64,000 nt of DNA from Alteromonas ponticola (lineage in GTDB: Bacteria; Pseudomonadota; Gammaproteobacteria; Enterobacterales; Alteromonadaceae): assembly GCF_012911815.1 (NCBI RefSeq), contig NZ_JAATNW010000004.1:310001-374000 (forward strand), in the 5' to 3' direction. The translations under genes and the position numbers were made by a program. Below, piece by piece: positions 16,230-25,279 of the stretch (positions are counted from its first letter, which is position 1; each line of letters starts with the position of its first letter). The notes below the pieces were generated by a model, which worked only from the letters and a program-made list of their open reading frames with translations, had not been told where the DNA came from and searched no databases.

Positions 16230-17141
16230 TTACCCTGCTAAAAGGTGGGTCAAAATGGCATTTTGGCCGTGCATGCGGTTTTCTGCCTGTTGCATTAATA
16301 ACGATGCTTCACTGTCAATTAATCTGTTGGTAATTTCAAGCTCGCGATGAGCAGGTTGGCAGTGCATCACAAAGCGCGCGCCACTGTTGGCAAACAAAGT
16401 TTCGTTGACCTGATAGGGCATAAACTTTTCTTTTATGGCAGCCAGCGGTGTTTTGTCTCCCATCGACAACCAGGTATCAGTGTAGAGTACGTCGACCCCT
16501 TTTATCGCCTCAATAGCATGAGATTTTTCAATTCGTGCGCCTGTTTGTTTGGCAATATCTTGCGCCAGCGCGAAAATCGCTGTGTCTGCTTCGTGCCCTT
16601 GCGGGGTGACACTGATGACATTGCAGCCAAGCAGGGCGCCGACAATCAGGAGTGAATGAGTGACATTATTCCCGTCGCCTACGTAGGCCAGGGTGCGCCC
16701 CTTAACCTCGCCAAACTGTTCATACAACGTAAGATAATCAGCCAGCGCCTGACAGGGATGAAACTTATCGCATAATGCATTAACTACCGGTACCTTCGCT
16801 GCCGCAGCCATTGTGGTCAGCGTGTTGTGGGCAAATACCCGGGCGATAATGGCGTCCGCCCAACAGGCTAGGTTAGCCGCGGTGTCGCGTATGTCTTCGC
16901 GCCCCACCAGGCTATTGGCCTGCGCGTCCAGATAAACCAGATGTCCACCCAATTTATGAATGCCGATTTCAAAACTTACGCGGGTTCGCAGCGAAGGTTT
17001 CTCAAACAAGGCCACAATCGAGCGACCGCCTAATACGTTGGAATAATCTGCCGGATGCTGTTTTAGGGAGACAGCCAGTTCAAGCAGGGTTTGCATTTGT
17101 GTGGGCGTCCAATCGCTGAACGTTAATAAATCGTGTTTCAT
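16230..17141 (-). CDS. argF: Ornithine carbamoyltransferase
   Basis: A 303-residue carbamoyltransferase that makes citrulline. The carbamoyl-phosphate loop is SLRTRVSFE, followed by HPCQALADY and YVGDGNNV. The ornithine-binding loop reads HCQPAHR, where the common form is HCLP; this single change does not alter the overall assignment. A citrulline or acetylornithine variant would show other changes. The ATG at 17141 overlaps the argB stop in ATGA; the longer frame to 17183 runs inside argB. Cytosolic trimer by family. Confidence 0.93.
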   Translation of the reverse strand: MKHDLLTFSDWTPTQMQTLLELAVSLKQHPADYSNVLGGRSIVALFEKPSLRTRVSFEIGIHKLGGHLVYLDAQANSLVGREDIRDTAANLACWADAIIARVFAHNTLTTMAAAAKVPVVNALCDKFHPCQALADYLTLYEQFGEVKGRTLAYVGDGNNVTHSLLIVGALLGCNVISVTPQGHEADTAIFALAQDIAKQTGARIEKSHAIEAIKGVDVLYTDTWLSMGDKTPLAAIKEKFMPYQVNETLFANSGARFVMHCQPAHRELEITNRLIDSEASLLMQQAENRMHGQNAILTHLLAG

Positions 17142-17917
17142 GCGTGTTCCAATCGTGATGATGAGATAATCTGCGTGCCGCAATGCGCTGCGAGAATATC
17201 GCTTAGCCGGTCATTCCAACTGGCGATAGCGACCGGTTGAGCCAGTGTGTTTGCCGCCTGAAACGCGGCATCGACTTTGACCTGCATACCGCCGCCAATA
17301 ACACCCTTTTGCTGTAGTTCCTGACTGTGATTAGCATCAAGTTGTTTAATCAGCACATCATCGTGCCCCAGCACACCAGCCACATCAGATAACATAATTA
17401 GCTGCGCATTGAGCAGTTTGGCGATGGCGGTGGCTGCATGGTCAGCATTGACATTTAATAACTGACCCGCGTGATCACAGCCAATAGAGCTGACAACCGG
17501 CAAAAAACGGTTGGTCATTAAGACTTCAAACAAACTGCTCTGATTGGCTTGAGGCACGCCCACGGCACCGTAGTCGGCATCAAGCTGAGTACAGCTAATG
17601 ATATTACCGTCAATAAGCGATAGTCCCACAGGGGCCAGCCCTGCAGTATGAGCCTGCGCACAAAGCACTTTATTTGCGGTACCAGCTAGCGTACCCGCAA
17701 TAATGGGCATGTGCTCAACCGGGGTGACCCTTAAACCGTTTTTCTTTTCGCTGGTTAAACCCAATTGCGTTAACAGTTTTTCGGTGAGCGTGCCGCCGCC
17801 ATGCACCAGAACAATTTGCGCCTGAGATTGCAGCTGTTTGATTTGCGCAAACAGTGAGGTGATGGTGCTTGGCTGGTCGAGCAATGCACCACCCACTTTT
17901 ATTACCACACGTTTCAT
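17138..17917 (-). CDS. argB: N-acetylglutamate kinase
   Basis: A 259-residue amino-acid kinase that phosphorylates N-acetylglutamate. KVGGAL near the start and LVHGGGTLTEKLL bind phosphates; GLSLIDGN and NVNADHAATAIAKLL are the usual substrate regions. The length equals E. coli ArgB (258), lacking the N-terminal extension that makes other kinases arginine-sensitive. The feedback point is therefore ArgA, encoded at the operon end. Both ends overlap neighbours by 4 nt (ATGA with argC and argF), giving coupled translation. Confidence 0.95.
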   Translation of the reverse strand: MKRVVIKVGGALLDQPSTITSLFAQIKQLQSQAQIVLVHGGGTLTEKLLTQLGLTSEKKNGLRVTPVEHMPIIAGTLAGTANKVLCAQAHTAGLAPVGLSLIDGNIISCTQLDADYGAVGVPQANQSSLFEVLMTNRFLPVVSSIGCDHAGQLLNVNADHAATAIAKLLNAQLIMLSDVAGVLGHDDVLIKQLDANHSQELQQKGVIGGGMQVKVDAAFQAANTLAQPVAIASWNDRLSDILAAHCGTQIISSSRLEHA

Positions 17918-18930
17918 GGCAGTAACCCCTGTGTAGGGGGCAGATTAAAAGCCAGGTTTGCACACTGCATTGCCTGGGAAGCCGCGCCCTTAAGTAAGTT
18001 GTCTATAGCACAACCGATAACCACATAATGACTTTGTTCATCCACCTGCCAGTGCACGTCCACAAACGGTGTGTTGACCACATCATCTACCTTTGGAAAG
18101 GCGGAAGTTAAACGCACCAGTGGCTGGTGGTGGTAGTGCTGAATAAATGCCTGCTCAACATCATTGGCGGTCACACCGGGTTTCACCTTAGCGGTAATAG
18201 TGGCAAGAATACCCCGTTTAAAATTACCCAGATGCGGGGTGAAGATGACTTGCTGGTCAAGATAGCTTTCGATTTCAGGTGTATGCCGGTGTGATAATAC
18301 ACCGTAGGCCTGTAAGCTCACTTCACAAAAACTGGTGGTCAGGCTGGCTTTGCGTCCTGCACCGGTGACGCCGGATACGGCATTGATCACCGGACGAAAT
18401 GTTGTGTCCAGCAGCCCTGTACGCTGTAAGGGTAAAAGCCCGGTGAGTGACGCGGTGGGGTAGCAACCGGGCACGGCGACCAGTGACGCGTTAGCGATAT
18501 CATCGGCAAACCACTCTGCCAGTCCATACACCGCTTGTTGTTGAATTGACGCATGCTGGTTGGCAAATCCATAGAATGCGGCGAAGGTATCAAGGTCTGG
18601 CAACCTGAATGCGCCTGAGAGATCAAATATTTTTGCGCGCTTGTTAATCAGCTGCGGCATTACATCGTGACTGAACTCATGGGGCGTGCATAAAAATACC
18701 GCATCCACTGATTCGGCCACCTTCGCACATTCGTTTAAGACGAGTGGGGTGAGAGGCCGCGCAGCCAGATGGGCATATTGCCCGCTTACCGCTGAAAAAA
18801 GTTTGTGTGCATCTGCACTGTCAGCTGAGACATATAAATCAGCAATCTGCATGGCAGGATGCTGATGAACTAATGCAGTAAGCTGTGCTCCGGCATAGCC
18901 GCTGGCACCAATTATCGATACTTTGAACAT
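17914..18930 (-). CDS. argC: N-acetyl-gamma-glutamyl-phosphate reductase
   Basis: A 338-residue NADPH-dependent reductase, third step of arginine synthesis. The Rossmann start is SIIGASGYAGAQL; the catalytic cysteine is in VPGCYPTA, the family signature. First gene of argCBFGHA, preceded by a 270-nt leader with a stem-loop, and under control of tandem ARG boxes (see those entries). Cytosolic. Confidence 0.96.
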   Translation of the reverse strand: MFKVSIIGASGYAGAQLTALVHQHPAMQIADLYVSADSADAHKLFSAVSGQYAHLAARPLTPLVLNECAKVAESVDAVFLCTPHEFSHDVMPQLINKRAKIFDLSGAFRLPDLDTFAAFYGFANQHASIQQQAVYGLAEWFADDIANASLVAVPGCYPTASLTGLLPLQRTGLLDTTFRPVINAVSGVTGAGRKASLTTSFCEVSLQAYGVLSHRHTPEIESYLDQQVIFTPHLGNFKRGILATITAKVKPGVTANDVEQAFIQHYHHQPLVRLTSAFPKVDDVVNTPFVDVHWQVDEQSHYVVIGCAIDNLLKGAASQAMQCANLAFNLPPTQGLLP

Positions 18931-18963
18931 GATGATTTAAAAGTTGAATAAATGAAAAATTCA

Positions 18964-19028
18964 CTTTTTACCTTTGCTTCCGAGAGTGTTGACGTGCAGG
19001 CCCCGAGTACGCCAGCAAAGGTAAAAAG
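18964..19028 (-). other. Long stem-loop in the argC leader
   Basis: CTTTTTACCTTTGCT (18964-18978) and AGCAAAGGTAAAAAG (19014-19028) form a perfect 15-bp stem around a 35-nt loop. It lies in the untranslated leader of the arg mRNA, 33 nt before the argC start codon. In the mRNA direction it is followed by GTGAATTTTTC, a weak U-run. Possible roles: attenuator, stability element, or target of a protein. None is proven. Confidence 0.6.
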
Positions 19029-19207
19029 AGTGCTACATGAAACTAAACTGCACCTAACGGTTATCTTCGTCGGGCAACAGCGCGTTGGTAGCAAGTCATG
19101 GGAGAAATATCGAAACGCAATAATGCTACGACATTATGACGAGCAAAAATGATACTCAAAACGCAATTCTCCTGGTTGGGTTAATCAACAACAAGTGTTA
19201 CACCCTG

Positions 19208-19257
19208 ATAATACTTGTTATGAATCATTATGCAATAAAAATGTATAATTATTTTAC
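19208..19257 (-). promoter_or_regulatory. arg operon promoter overlapped by tandem ArgR boxes
   Basis: On the minus strand a -35 TTGCAT (19230-19235) and a -10 TATTAT (19208-19213) are 16 bp apart. An ARG box on the + strand at 19219-19236 reads TGAATCATTATGCA against the consensus TGAATWWWWATTCA. A second, weaker box (19240-19257, core TGTATAATTATTTT) follows after exactly 3 bp, the spacing of ArgR hexamer sites in E. coli. Box one covers the -35. The arginine-loaded repressor would thus block transcription. The sites are seen; ArgR itself is not in the window. Confidence 0.8.
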
Positions 19258-19402
19258 ATAGACGAGGATTCTACCATAATAATTCAGCCTTAAATGCTAC
19301 ATGTCACGCTTTACAACTTCGGCATAACTACCTATCAATAGCTATTGCTGGGGTGAAAGATTTACGGTATTAATCAAACTGAACAGATAATGAGGAATTA
19401 GC

Positions 19403-19825
19403 ATGCAGGAATACACCATTGCGCTGGTCGCACATGATCACAAGAAATCTGAGCTTATTCAGTGGATCAATACGCACATCGATGTGATGAAAAAATGTAA
19501 AATTGTGGCCACCGGTACCACGGGTAAGCTGATCGCGACTGAAACCGGTCTTGAGGTTAAACGTTATCAAAGCGGACCTTTAGGCGGCGATCAGCAGATT
19601 GGTGCTCTCATCGCTGAAGGGGGGTTAACCGCGTTGTTCTTTTTCTGGGATCCCCTCAATCCGGCGCCTCACGATCCTGATGTGAAAGCGCTACTGCGAT
19701 TGTGCTCCGTGTGGAACGTCCCAGTAGCGTGTAATGCGGCGAGTGCGGATCTAATGGTCACTTCACCCTTATTTCTATCGTCAGATTATCACCCTGTTAA
19801 ACCTAAGTACGAACGATCACTATAG
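19403..19825 (+). CDS. mgsA: Methylglyoxal synthase
   Basis: A 140-residue cytosolic enzyme that turns dihydroxyacetone phosphate into methylglyoxal plus phosphate, relieving sugar-phosphate stress. Near-identical blocks to E. coli MgsA are visible: [30 protein letters not shown] and [22 protein letters not shown], the last two holding catalytic Asp residues. GAGGA lies upstream of the ATG. Its stop codon overlaps the end of the convergent cpxP-like gene by 6 bp. It is a lone gene. Confidence 0.96.
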   Translation: MQEYTIALVAHDHKKSELIQWINTHIDVMKKCKIVATGTTGKLIATETGLEVKRYQSGPLGGDQQIGALIAEGGLTALFFFWDPLNPAPHDPDVKALLRLCSVWNVPVACNAASADLMVTSPLFLSSDYHPVKPKYERSL

Positions 19826-20569
19826 TCGACGAGACTCCTCTCTTTTTTTGTCGTTACGAGAAAAGAGTGCGGTGCGTTGCTCGTCGGACAGTATTGCTAA
19901 AAGCTGGTGACGATGTTTTGCATTTTGCAAAGCAACGTCTAGTTTCACATCCTGATACTTTGTTTCCAACGCCAACCATTGATTGTCATCAAACACTGTC
20001 TGCTGAATAATATCTCTGCGTTGCTGGTAGTAGTCTTCCATCTGTGAACTCATTACTTTTCGATGTTGATCATGCTCATCTCGCATTGCAGAAATCTGTT
20101 CTCGCTGGCCTGGATCTAAGTTCAATGTATCCAACGTACGCTCTATCTTCTTCGTGCGCCAAAAGTGCATTTTTGCTTTTCGTTTGTTTTGTAATTGAAC
20201 GAACTTCAACTGTTGTGCGTCGGTGAATACGTGAAAAATAGCATGTTGCAACTGGGCATGTTCAAGGTGTTGGTGGGCCTTGTCCGGGTTACGCTGTAGA
20301 AAATGGGATGTAAATGCTTCTTCATCAAAAGGCTGCTGTAAGGAAGGCATCTTACTAGGTCGGCTTTCACGCGTCACAGGGGGATGGGCTTGCCGAAAGG
20401 AGGCAGTGAGTTCTTTAATGGTGTTCTTCTGGTCGTCAGATAAATTCAACTTTTGGTAAACTCTGAATGATTTATCTTCACTAACCATTTTTCCACCGTG
20501 AGCAAAAACCTCTATTGCTGTGCCGCTTAATGCAGTTGTGAATAATGTGACTAAAATAAGTTTTTTCAT
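19820..20569 (-). CDS. CpxP/Spy-like periplasmic stress protein
   Basis: A 249-residue exported protein with signal peptide [18 protein letters not shown]. Two LTxxQ-type repeats typical of Spy/CpxP chaperones are seen as [12 protein letters not shown] and [12 protein letters not shown], with [10 protein letters not shown] as a third. It is long for the family (about 160), with extra Gln/His-rich helical stretches. The start at 20569 with AGGAAT upstream is preferred over 20602. It is divergent from cpxR with a CpxR box in the shared control region, so it probably serves as the inhibitor or chaperone arm of this Cpx system. Confidence 0.82.
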   Translation of the reverse strand: MKKLILVTLFTTALSGTAIEVFAHGGKMVSEDKSFRVYQKLNLSDDQKNTIKELTASFRQAHPPVTRESRPSKMPSLQQPFDEEAFTSHFLQRNPDKAHQHLEHAQLQHAIFHVFTDAQQLKFVQLQNKRKAKMHFWRTKKIERTLDTLNLDPGQREQISAMRDEHDQHRKVMSSQMEDYYQQRRDIIQQTVFDDNQWLALETKYQDVKLDVALQNAKHRHQLLAILSDEQRTALFSRNDKKREESRRL

Positions 20570-20645
20570 AACGGTATTCCTGTGGTAACCATAAGTAAGC
20601 AAACTCAGTTTAATCTGCCTAATTGCAAAGTTGGGTGAGGAAAGT

Positions 20646-20661
20646 GTAAAGCTTGTGTAAA
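20646..20661. promoter_or_regulatory. CpxR binding site between the cpxP-like gene and cpxR
   Basis: Direct repeat GTAAA (20646-20650), six bases, GTAAA (20657-20661), matching the known CpxR box GTAAA-N(4-8)-GTAAA. It lies in the 152-bp region shared by the divergent cpxP-like gene and cpxR. Confidence 0.8.
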
Positions 20662-20721
20662 GATTAAAACGCGATCTATTTTGAGCCTACAATAGCTCAA
20701 ACGTCTGTTCATGGAGCGGTT

Positions 20722-21462
20722 ATGACACCACGACAATCGTCTGGCAATGGTAGTAACAAACATTTCTCACGCCATTATTCTATTTTGATAGTCGATGATG
20801 ATGAAGAGTTAACAGAAATGTTGCACAGTTATCTGGAAGCAGAAAATTTTGTGATAACAGTCGCTAATGAGAGTGTTGCGGGATTGGCTTTGGCAACGTC
20901 AAACGCAAATTTCGATTTGATTTTGCTTGATGTAATGATGCCCTATTTAACGGGCTTTGAGTTTTTAAAACAGTTGCGACTTTCAAATACTATCCCGGTT
21001 ATTATGCTCACTGCGCGGGGAGATGATTATGACCGAATTTTAGGGCTCGAATTGGGCGCTGATGACTATCTGCCAAAACCCTTTAACCATCGCGAATTAC
21101 TCGCACGAATAAACGCTATTTTTCGTCGTCAGGAAATTGCTGTTACACCCATAAAATCTCAGGAGATTCAGGTTAATGGAGTCATTCTACACAGCGGTAG
21201 GCAAACGGTTGAATGTAATGAACAACTTGTCACGTTAACGAGTACGGAATTTTCAATTTTACACGTGTTGATGGAAAACGCAGGCGAACTGATCACAAAG
21301 GAGTTGATTAGCGAAAAAGTGTTAGGGCGCAAGTTGATGGCGTATGATCGGAGCATTGATATGCACGTGAGTAACTTACGTAAAAAACTGGCAGCTTGTG
21401 ACAACAGCGATAAAATCAAAACTGTGAGGGGAGCAGGTTACCTATTGCGAACTCACTCATGA
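20722..21462 (+). CDS. cpxR: OmpR-family response regulator CpxR
   Basis: A 246-residue response regulator. The receiver domain (about 20-135) has the acidic cluster DDDEE, phospho-acceptor Asp70 (LILLDVMMP), the TARG switch and lysine in LPKPF. A winged-helix DNA-binding domain (about 148-245) ends with GAGYLLRTHS. CpxR controls envelope-stress genes. Its stop overlaps the start of the kinase gene in ATGA, so the two are coupled. The cpxP-like neighbour and the CpxR box support this name over other OmpR-type regulators. Confidence 0.88.
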   Translation: MTPRQSSGNGSNKHFSRHYSILIVDDDEELTEMLHSYLEAENFVITVANESVAGLALATSNANFDLILLDVMMPYLTGFEFLKQLRLSNTIPVIMLTARGDDYDRILGLELGADDYLPKPFNHRELLARINAIFRRQEIAVTPIKSQEIQVNGVILHSGRQTVECNEQLVTLTSTEFSILHVLMENAGELITKELISEKVLGRKLMAYDRSIDMHVSNLRKKLAACDNSDKIKTVRGAGYLLRTHS

Positions 21463-22811
21463 TTTTTAATCGCATTAATCCATTACAACGTTTAGTGGGC
21501 AGATTATTCCTATTTTTCTGGCTGACGCTGACTCTCGCCGCGGTTATCGCCCTATTTGTCGGTCGGGCAGCTCAACCTGAGCCTGAATTTGGCAGTCCTA
21601 CTGAAGAAGAAATTGCCCAACTCAATGTGCTAGCTGTTCGACTAACTGAACGTCCACTCCGGCCGGTCCCGTTACAAGACCGTATTGACGTGTTAAGTCG
21701 AGAAACGCAAATCTCAATTTGGTTATTTGATGTTGAGAAAAATCGCGTCATCACTCCCCCTGGGCCTGCACGCAGAAGTGCAAAGGTGGAAGAGATACGT
21801 CGCCTTTCTGGACAGCTTACGCCAATTTCATACACCACCGCTCGACATCGTCTGATTGGTCCTCTTACACTTACTCATCGCCAGCGTACGCTAAAGTTAT
21901 TTGTCAGTAAGCCCACTTTAGGACAGCGTATACGGCCCTTTTTCTGGCTCATACCACTGGTTTTGTTTATTAGTATGGGTGTGTCCTATATCTTTGCTCG
22001 TTCGCTAGCGCGTCCTATTGAGCTACTGCGTGCCGGAACTAAAACGCTGGCAAGAGGCAACTGGTCAGCCAGAGTTGATGTAGGCACTAGGAGGGATGAA
22101 ATAGCAGAATTAGCCAGTGATTTTAATCAAATGGCAGAGCAGCTGGCTCGACTTTGGTCATCACAACAACGCTTACTTGCTGATATTTCCCACGAATTGC
22201 GTTCACCTTTAACTCGCTTACAAATGGCTTTAGGGCTGATTCAGCAGCAAAAAATGGATCATCCTGCTGTTAGTCGAATTGAAAAAGAAGTCCAGCGTAT
22301 GGAATTATTGATAAGCCAATTGCTTATGTTAACGAAAACAGAAACCCATTCAGCCAGTAAACAAACTCTTATATTATCCAGCATATTGTCACCCGTTTTT
22401 AGCGATGCTGAATTTGAAGCGGCGGCACAGGGAAAACGATGTAATTTTTCTGCTGTGCCAGAAATATGGGTGACCGTTAACCTTGAATTGATCCAGCGAG
22501 CCGTCGAAAACGTGCTGCGCAATGCCATAAAATATTGTCACTCTACGATTTCAGTGCTCGTCGAATGCACTGAGAGTAGCTGGTCAGTTTCTATTTCGGA
22601 CGACGGACCTGGGCTTGTACCAGCCGAATGCGAGCAGATTTTCGCTCCTTTTTACCGGGTTTCAACGAGTCGTGAAAGATCTTCCGGGGGCACGGGCTTA
22701 GGCTTAGCAATTGCAAAAACTGCTGTAGAGCTTCATCATGGAACTATTCAAGCCACAACACATCAGCCCAATGGGCTGAAGGTAACTATTGCAGTACCGC
22801 TCGAAGGATAA
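21459..22811 (+). CDS. cpxA: Sensor histidine kinase CpxA
   Basis: A 450-residue inner-membrane kinase with TM1 at about 13-34, a periplasmic loop to about 157, TM2 about 158-180 and then a HAMP domain. The dimerisation/phosphoacceptor box DISHELRSPLTRLQ contains His245 and is nearly that of CpxA. The ATPase domain has N-box NVLRNAIKY, DDGPGL and GGTGLGL. It senses misfolded envelope protein by family. The 3-nt gap to the next gene suggests the lysophospholipase is in the same transcript. Confidence 0.88.
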   Translation: MIFNRINPLQRLVGRLFLFFWLTLTLAAVIALFVGRAAQPEPEFGSPTEEEIAQLNVLAVRLTERPLRPVPLQDRIDVLSRETQISIWLFDVEKNRVITPPGPARRSAKVEEIRRLSGQLTPISYTTARHRLIGPLTLTHRQRTLKLFVSKPTLGQRIRPFFWLIPLVLFISMGVSYIFARSLARPIELLRAGTKTLARGNWSARVDVGTRRDEIAELASDFNQMAEQLARLWSSQQRLLADISHELRSPLTRLQMALGLIQQQKMDHPAVSRIEKEVQRMELLISQLLMLTKTETHSASKQTLILSSILSPVFSDAEFEAAAQGKRCNFSAVPEIWVTVNLELIQRAVENVLRNAIKYCHSTISVLVECTESSWSVSISDDGPGLVPAECEQIFAPFYRVSTSRERSSGGTGLGLAIAKTAVELHHGTIQATTHQPNGLKVTIAVPLEG

Positions 22812-22814
22812 GAA

Positions 22815-23804
22815 ATGAGTTGGACATTGACATCCGAAAATCATCTCGGGGAAACCTATGCGAACCACATTAACCCGTTTTGGAAGGAGGCGGTGGAAAC
22901 CGGTGAATTTAAAGGAAAACATGACGTCAGCGTACACTATGCCTGGTGTCAGCCACCAAAGACTCATACCCACGTGGTGATCAGTTCAGGGCGGATAGAG
23001 TCGTTATTAAAGTACAAAGAACTGATGTACGATTTTTATAATAACGGTTTTGCCGTCTATATCCTTGACCACAGAGGGCAGGGTTTATCCGGCAGGATGA
23101 CCTCGGATCCCCAGCACGGCTACGTGGCAGATTTTGACGATTATGTCGATGACCTGCTTTACTTTTGTGATGTTATCGTTGCCGATAAGACTACTGAACC
23201 GCTTCACCTGCTGTGTCATTCCATGGGGGGCGCCATCGGCACGCTGGCCTTGTTAAAAGCACCCAACCGCTTTGCTTCAGCGGTGCTATGCTCACCCATG
23301 TTTGGCGTTCGTCCGGCATTGCCTGGCTGGTTGGCAAAATGCCTGATTTATTTAAGTCTGAAACTCCAAAAAATCGGTCAGCGTGAAAGTGGTTATTTTT
23401 TTGGACAAACCCCCTATTTGGCTTATCCCTATGCCATCAATACGCTTACCCACAGCGAAAGTCGCTATCGGTTATTCCGCGATCTGTACGATGATTTTCG
23501 CGAAATTCAGTTAGGGGGCGTTACGACTCACTGGCTGCGTGCAGCAATAGAGGCCATGAATGAAATAGAACGGCGTGCTCACGAAGTCAAAACGCCAATA
23601 TTACTGTTCAGTGCGAGTGGCGATAAGATCATTGATAACCGTCGCCAACTTGCCGTCGCACGTCAGTTTGCGCACGCTGATGTGAGAAAAATAGCTGATG
23701 CGTACCACGAATTATTCGCTGAAGCGGATGAGTTTCGTGTGCCTGTTTTGCAACAAATCATGTCGTTTTTACAGAAGCAGGGGGCGAACCGAAAATCTGT
23801 TTAA
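22815..23804 (+). CDS. pldB: Lysophospholipase L2-like alpha/beta-hydrolase
   Basis: A 329-residue hydrolase resembling PldB. The nucleophile elbow is CHSMGGAIG with Ser136; HRGQGLSGR is a typical PldB motif, and ASGDKIIDN plus DAYHELFAE near the C-terminus supply the Asp and His. No signal peptide is seen, so it is cytosolic or membrane-associated. It starts 3 nt after cpxA, which links membrane lipid repair to the Cpx stress operon; that link is inferred from position. Confidence 0.85.
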   Translation: MSWTLTSENHLGETYANHINPFWKEAVETGEFKGKHDVSVHYAWCQPPKTHTHVVISSGRIESLLKYKELMYDFYNNGFAVYILDHRGQGLSGRMTSDPQHGYVADFDDYVDDLLYFCDVIVADKTTEPLHLLCHSMGGAIGTLALLKAPNRFASAVLCSPMFGVRPALPGWLAKCLIYLSLKLQKIGQRESGYFFGQTPYLAYPYAINTLTHSESRYRLFRDLYDDFREIQLGGVTTHWLRAAIEAMNEIERRAHEVKTPILLFSASGDKIIDNRRQLAVARQFAHADVRKIADAYHELFAEADEFRVPVLQQIMSFLQKQGANRKSV

Positions 23805-23993
23805 TTTAATTTCGTCCTTCCATCGCAATGAACTCCGCGGGGTCAGCGTGTCTTTGTTCAGCAGATGCGACTGAGGCATAAATCCTGCAGCACCTGTTCA
23901 GGTATTTTTTAAGTAAGTTTTATTGCTTCATCAGACAGATAGCCATATTAAGTACATGGCAGTTTTGGTGTGGCAATTTAAAAAGGATGCAGC

Positions 23994-24188
23994 ATGGACA
24001 GTCGCAATGAGAATTATCGTAACAGTTTTGCAGTTGTAACGAGACCTTCTTTAAATGACGTTTACGGTTTTTCGCGCAACCCAGTCAGTGGCGAGTTTAT
24101 CGACACTGTACAGTTAGCTGATTGTGAAGATTGTTTTGAGACAATTTTACACCATAACCGGATAGTTCGACGGATGTTGCCAGGCTAA
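23994..24188 (+). CDS. Small hypothetical protein
   Basis: A 64-residue soluble protein starting MDSRNENYRNSFAVVTRPSL with a good AAGGATG ribosome site. It has two cysteines in DCEDCFETI (C41, C44), a spaced CxxC that could bind metal or form a disulfide. There are no membrane segments. I do not recognise the family. It sits 189 bp after pldB and 30 bp before the exoD-like gene, and could be cotranscribed with the latter. Confidence 0.55.
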   Translation: MDSRNENYRNSFAVVTRPSLNDVYGFSRNPVSGEFIDTVQLADCEDCFETILHHNRIVRRMLPG

Positions 24189-24218
24189 GCGATTCACAAT
24201 CGGTATCAGGAGACAGGC

Positions 24219-24809
24219 ATGGTTGGTACGCTTAATCTAACAGGCGTGATGGACGAATTATTGGATAGTGCGTCCGATAACAAACCGTCCATTAAGGATA
24301 TGGTTGAAGCGTTTGAAAATCGTGGATACGGCCCTTTGCTCCTGGTGCCATCACTGCTTGCGATACTACCGACAGGTGCCATACCGGGTATACCCTCCGC
24401 CTGCGGTATCACTATTTTTCTTATTACCATTCAGCTGGTAATTGGCAAAGATCACCCCTGGCTTCCGGCGAAGCTCAAAAATATTGAGTTTGAACGAGAG
24501 ACTTTAAAAAAAGGGGTGGAGAAGGTTAAGCCTTACACGCAGAAAATTGACAAAATTTTCAAACCCCGTCTGGAATTTTTTATCCACCCCGTTGCGAAGC
24601 GATTTATCGCCCTTATTTGCGGCCTTACGGCACTGCTTTTTATCCCGCTCGAACTGCTACCTTTCGCTGCAGCATTGCCTGCTTCTGCGGTGGGCTTTAT
24701 GGGGATTGGTCTAAGTACCAAAGATGGGGTGATGACGTCTATTGGGCTAACCCTGGCACTTGTCAGCCTGTGGCTGGTATTAACTCAACTACCCATGCCG
24801 GGCAATTAA
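24219..24809 (+). CDS. ExoD-family membrane protein
   Basis: A 196-residue inner-membrane protein of the exopolysaccharide-synthesis ExoD family (PF06055). The hallmark is GYGPLLLVPSLLAILPTGAIPGIPS followed by TIFLITIQLVIGKDHPWLP; four hydrophobic helices are visible at about 38-56, 62-78, 128-150 and 160-185. The N-terminal amphipathic stretch is cytosolic. ExoD proteins affect polysaccharide production and alkali tolerance in rhizobia; the molecular activity is unclear. AGGAGA lies upstream. Confidence 0.87.
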   Translation: MVGTLNLTGVMDELLDSASDNKPSIKDMVEAFENRGYGPLLLVPSLLAILPTGAIPGIPSACGITIFLITIQLVIGKDHPWLPAKLKNIEFERETLKKGVEKVKPYTQKIDKIFKPRLEFFIHPVAKRFIALICGLTALLFIPLELLPFAAALPASAVGFMGIGLSTKDGVMTSIGLTLALVSLWLVLTQLPMPGN

Positions 24810-24814
24810 TCGGT

Positions 24815-25279
24815 TTACTGACAGCCACCGAAACTTTGCTGTCGCCACGCTTCATAAGTGACAATTGCCACCGTGTTCGACAGGTTCAAACTACGCGCAT
24901 TCGGCTGCATGGGCACGCGAATGCGATAATCGCTGCTGAGACTGTTTAAAATTGTATCTGGCAAACCAGCGGTCTCAGAACCAAATAACAATACATCCCC
25001 TGCCTCATATGCCGGAGCAGTGTAACAACGGCTGCCCTTAGTGGTTAGCGCAAATATACGATGACCAGCGAACGTGGTTAAAAAGGTATTGTAACTGGGG
25101 TGAACTGTTACGTTGGCTAAATCACGATAATCCAGTGAAGCACGTCTAAGTTTTTTTTCATCTAACTCGAAACCTAGCGGTTCGATTAGGTGAAGATGAC
25201 AGCCGTTATTACTTGCCAGACGAATAATATTACCGGTGTTTTGCGGCATTTTGGGTTCGTGCAAAGCGATGTGAAACAT
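24815..25279 (-). CDS. trmL: tRNA (cytidine/uridine-34 2'-O)-methyltransferase TrmL
   Basis: A 154-residue SPOUT methyltransferase that methylates the ribose of the wobble base in tRNA-Leu isoacceptors. Motifs: [10 protein letters not shown] near the start, [11 protein letters not shown] and [27 protein letters not shown], which form the SAM knot. The start at 25279 (AGGCTC upstream) gives the usual length; the frame extends to 25309. Cytosolic homodimer by family. It ends the gpsA-secB-grxC-yibN block, read in the same direction. Confidence 0.93.
   Translation of the reverse strand: [154 protein letters not shown]

Noticed and set aside
18952-19152. 66-codon plus-strand frame in the argC leader
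   Set aside because: It runs through the leader hairpin and has no ribosome site or familiar sequence. No divergent argE is present.
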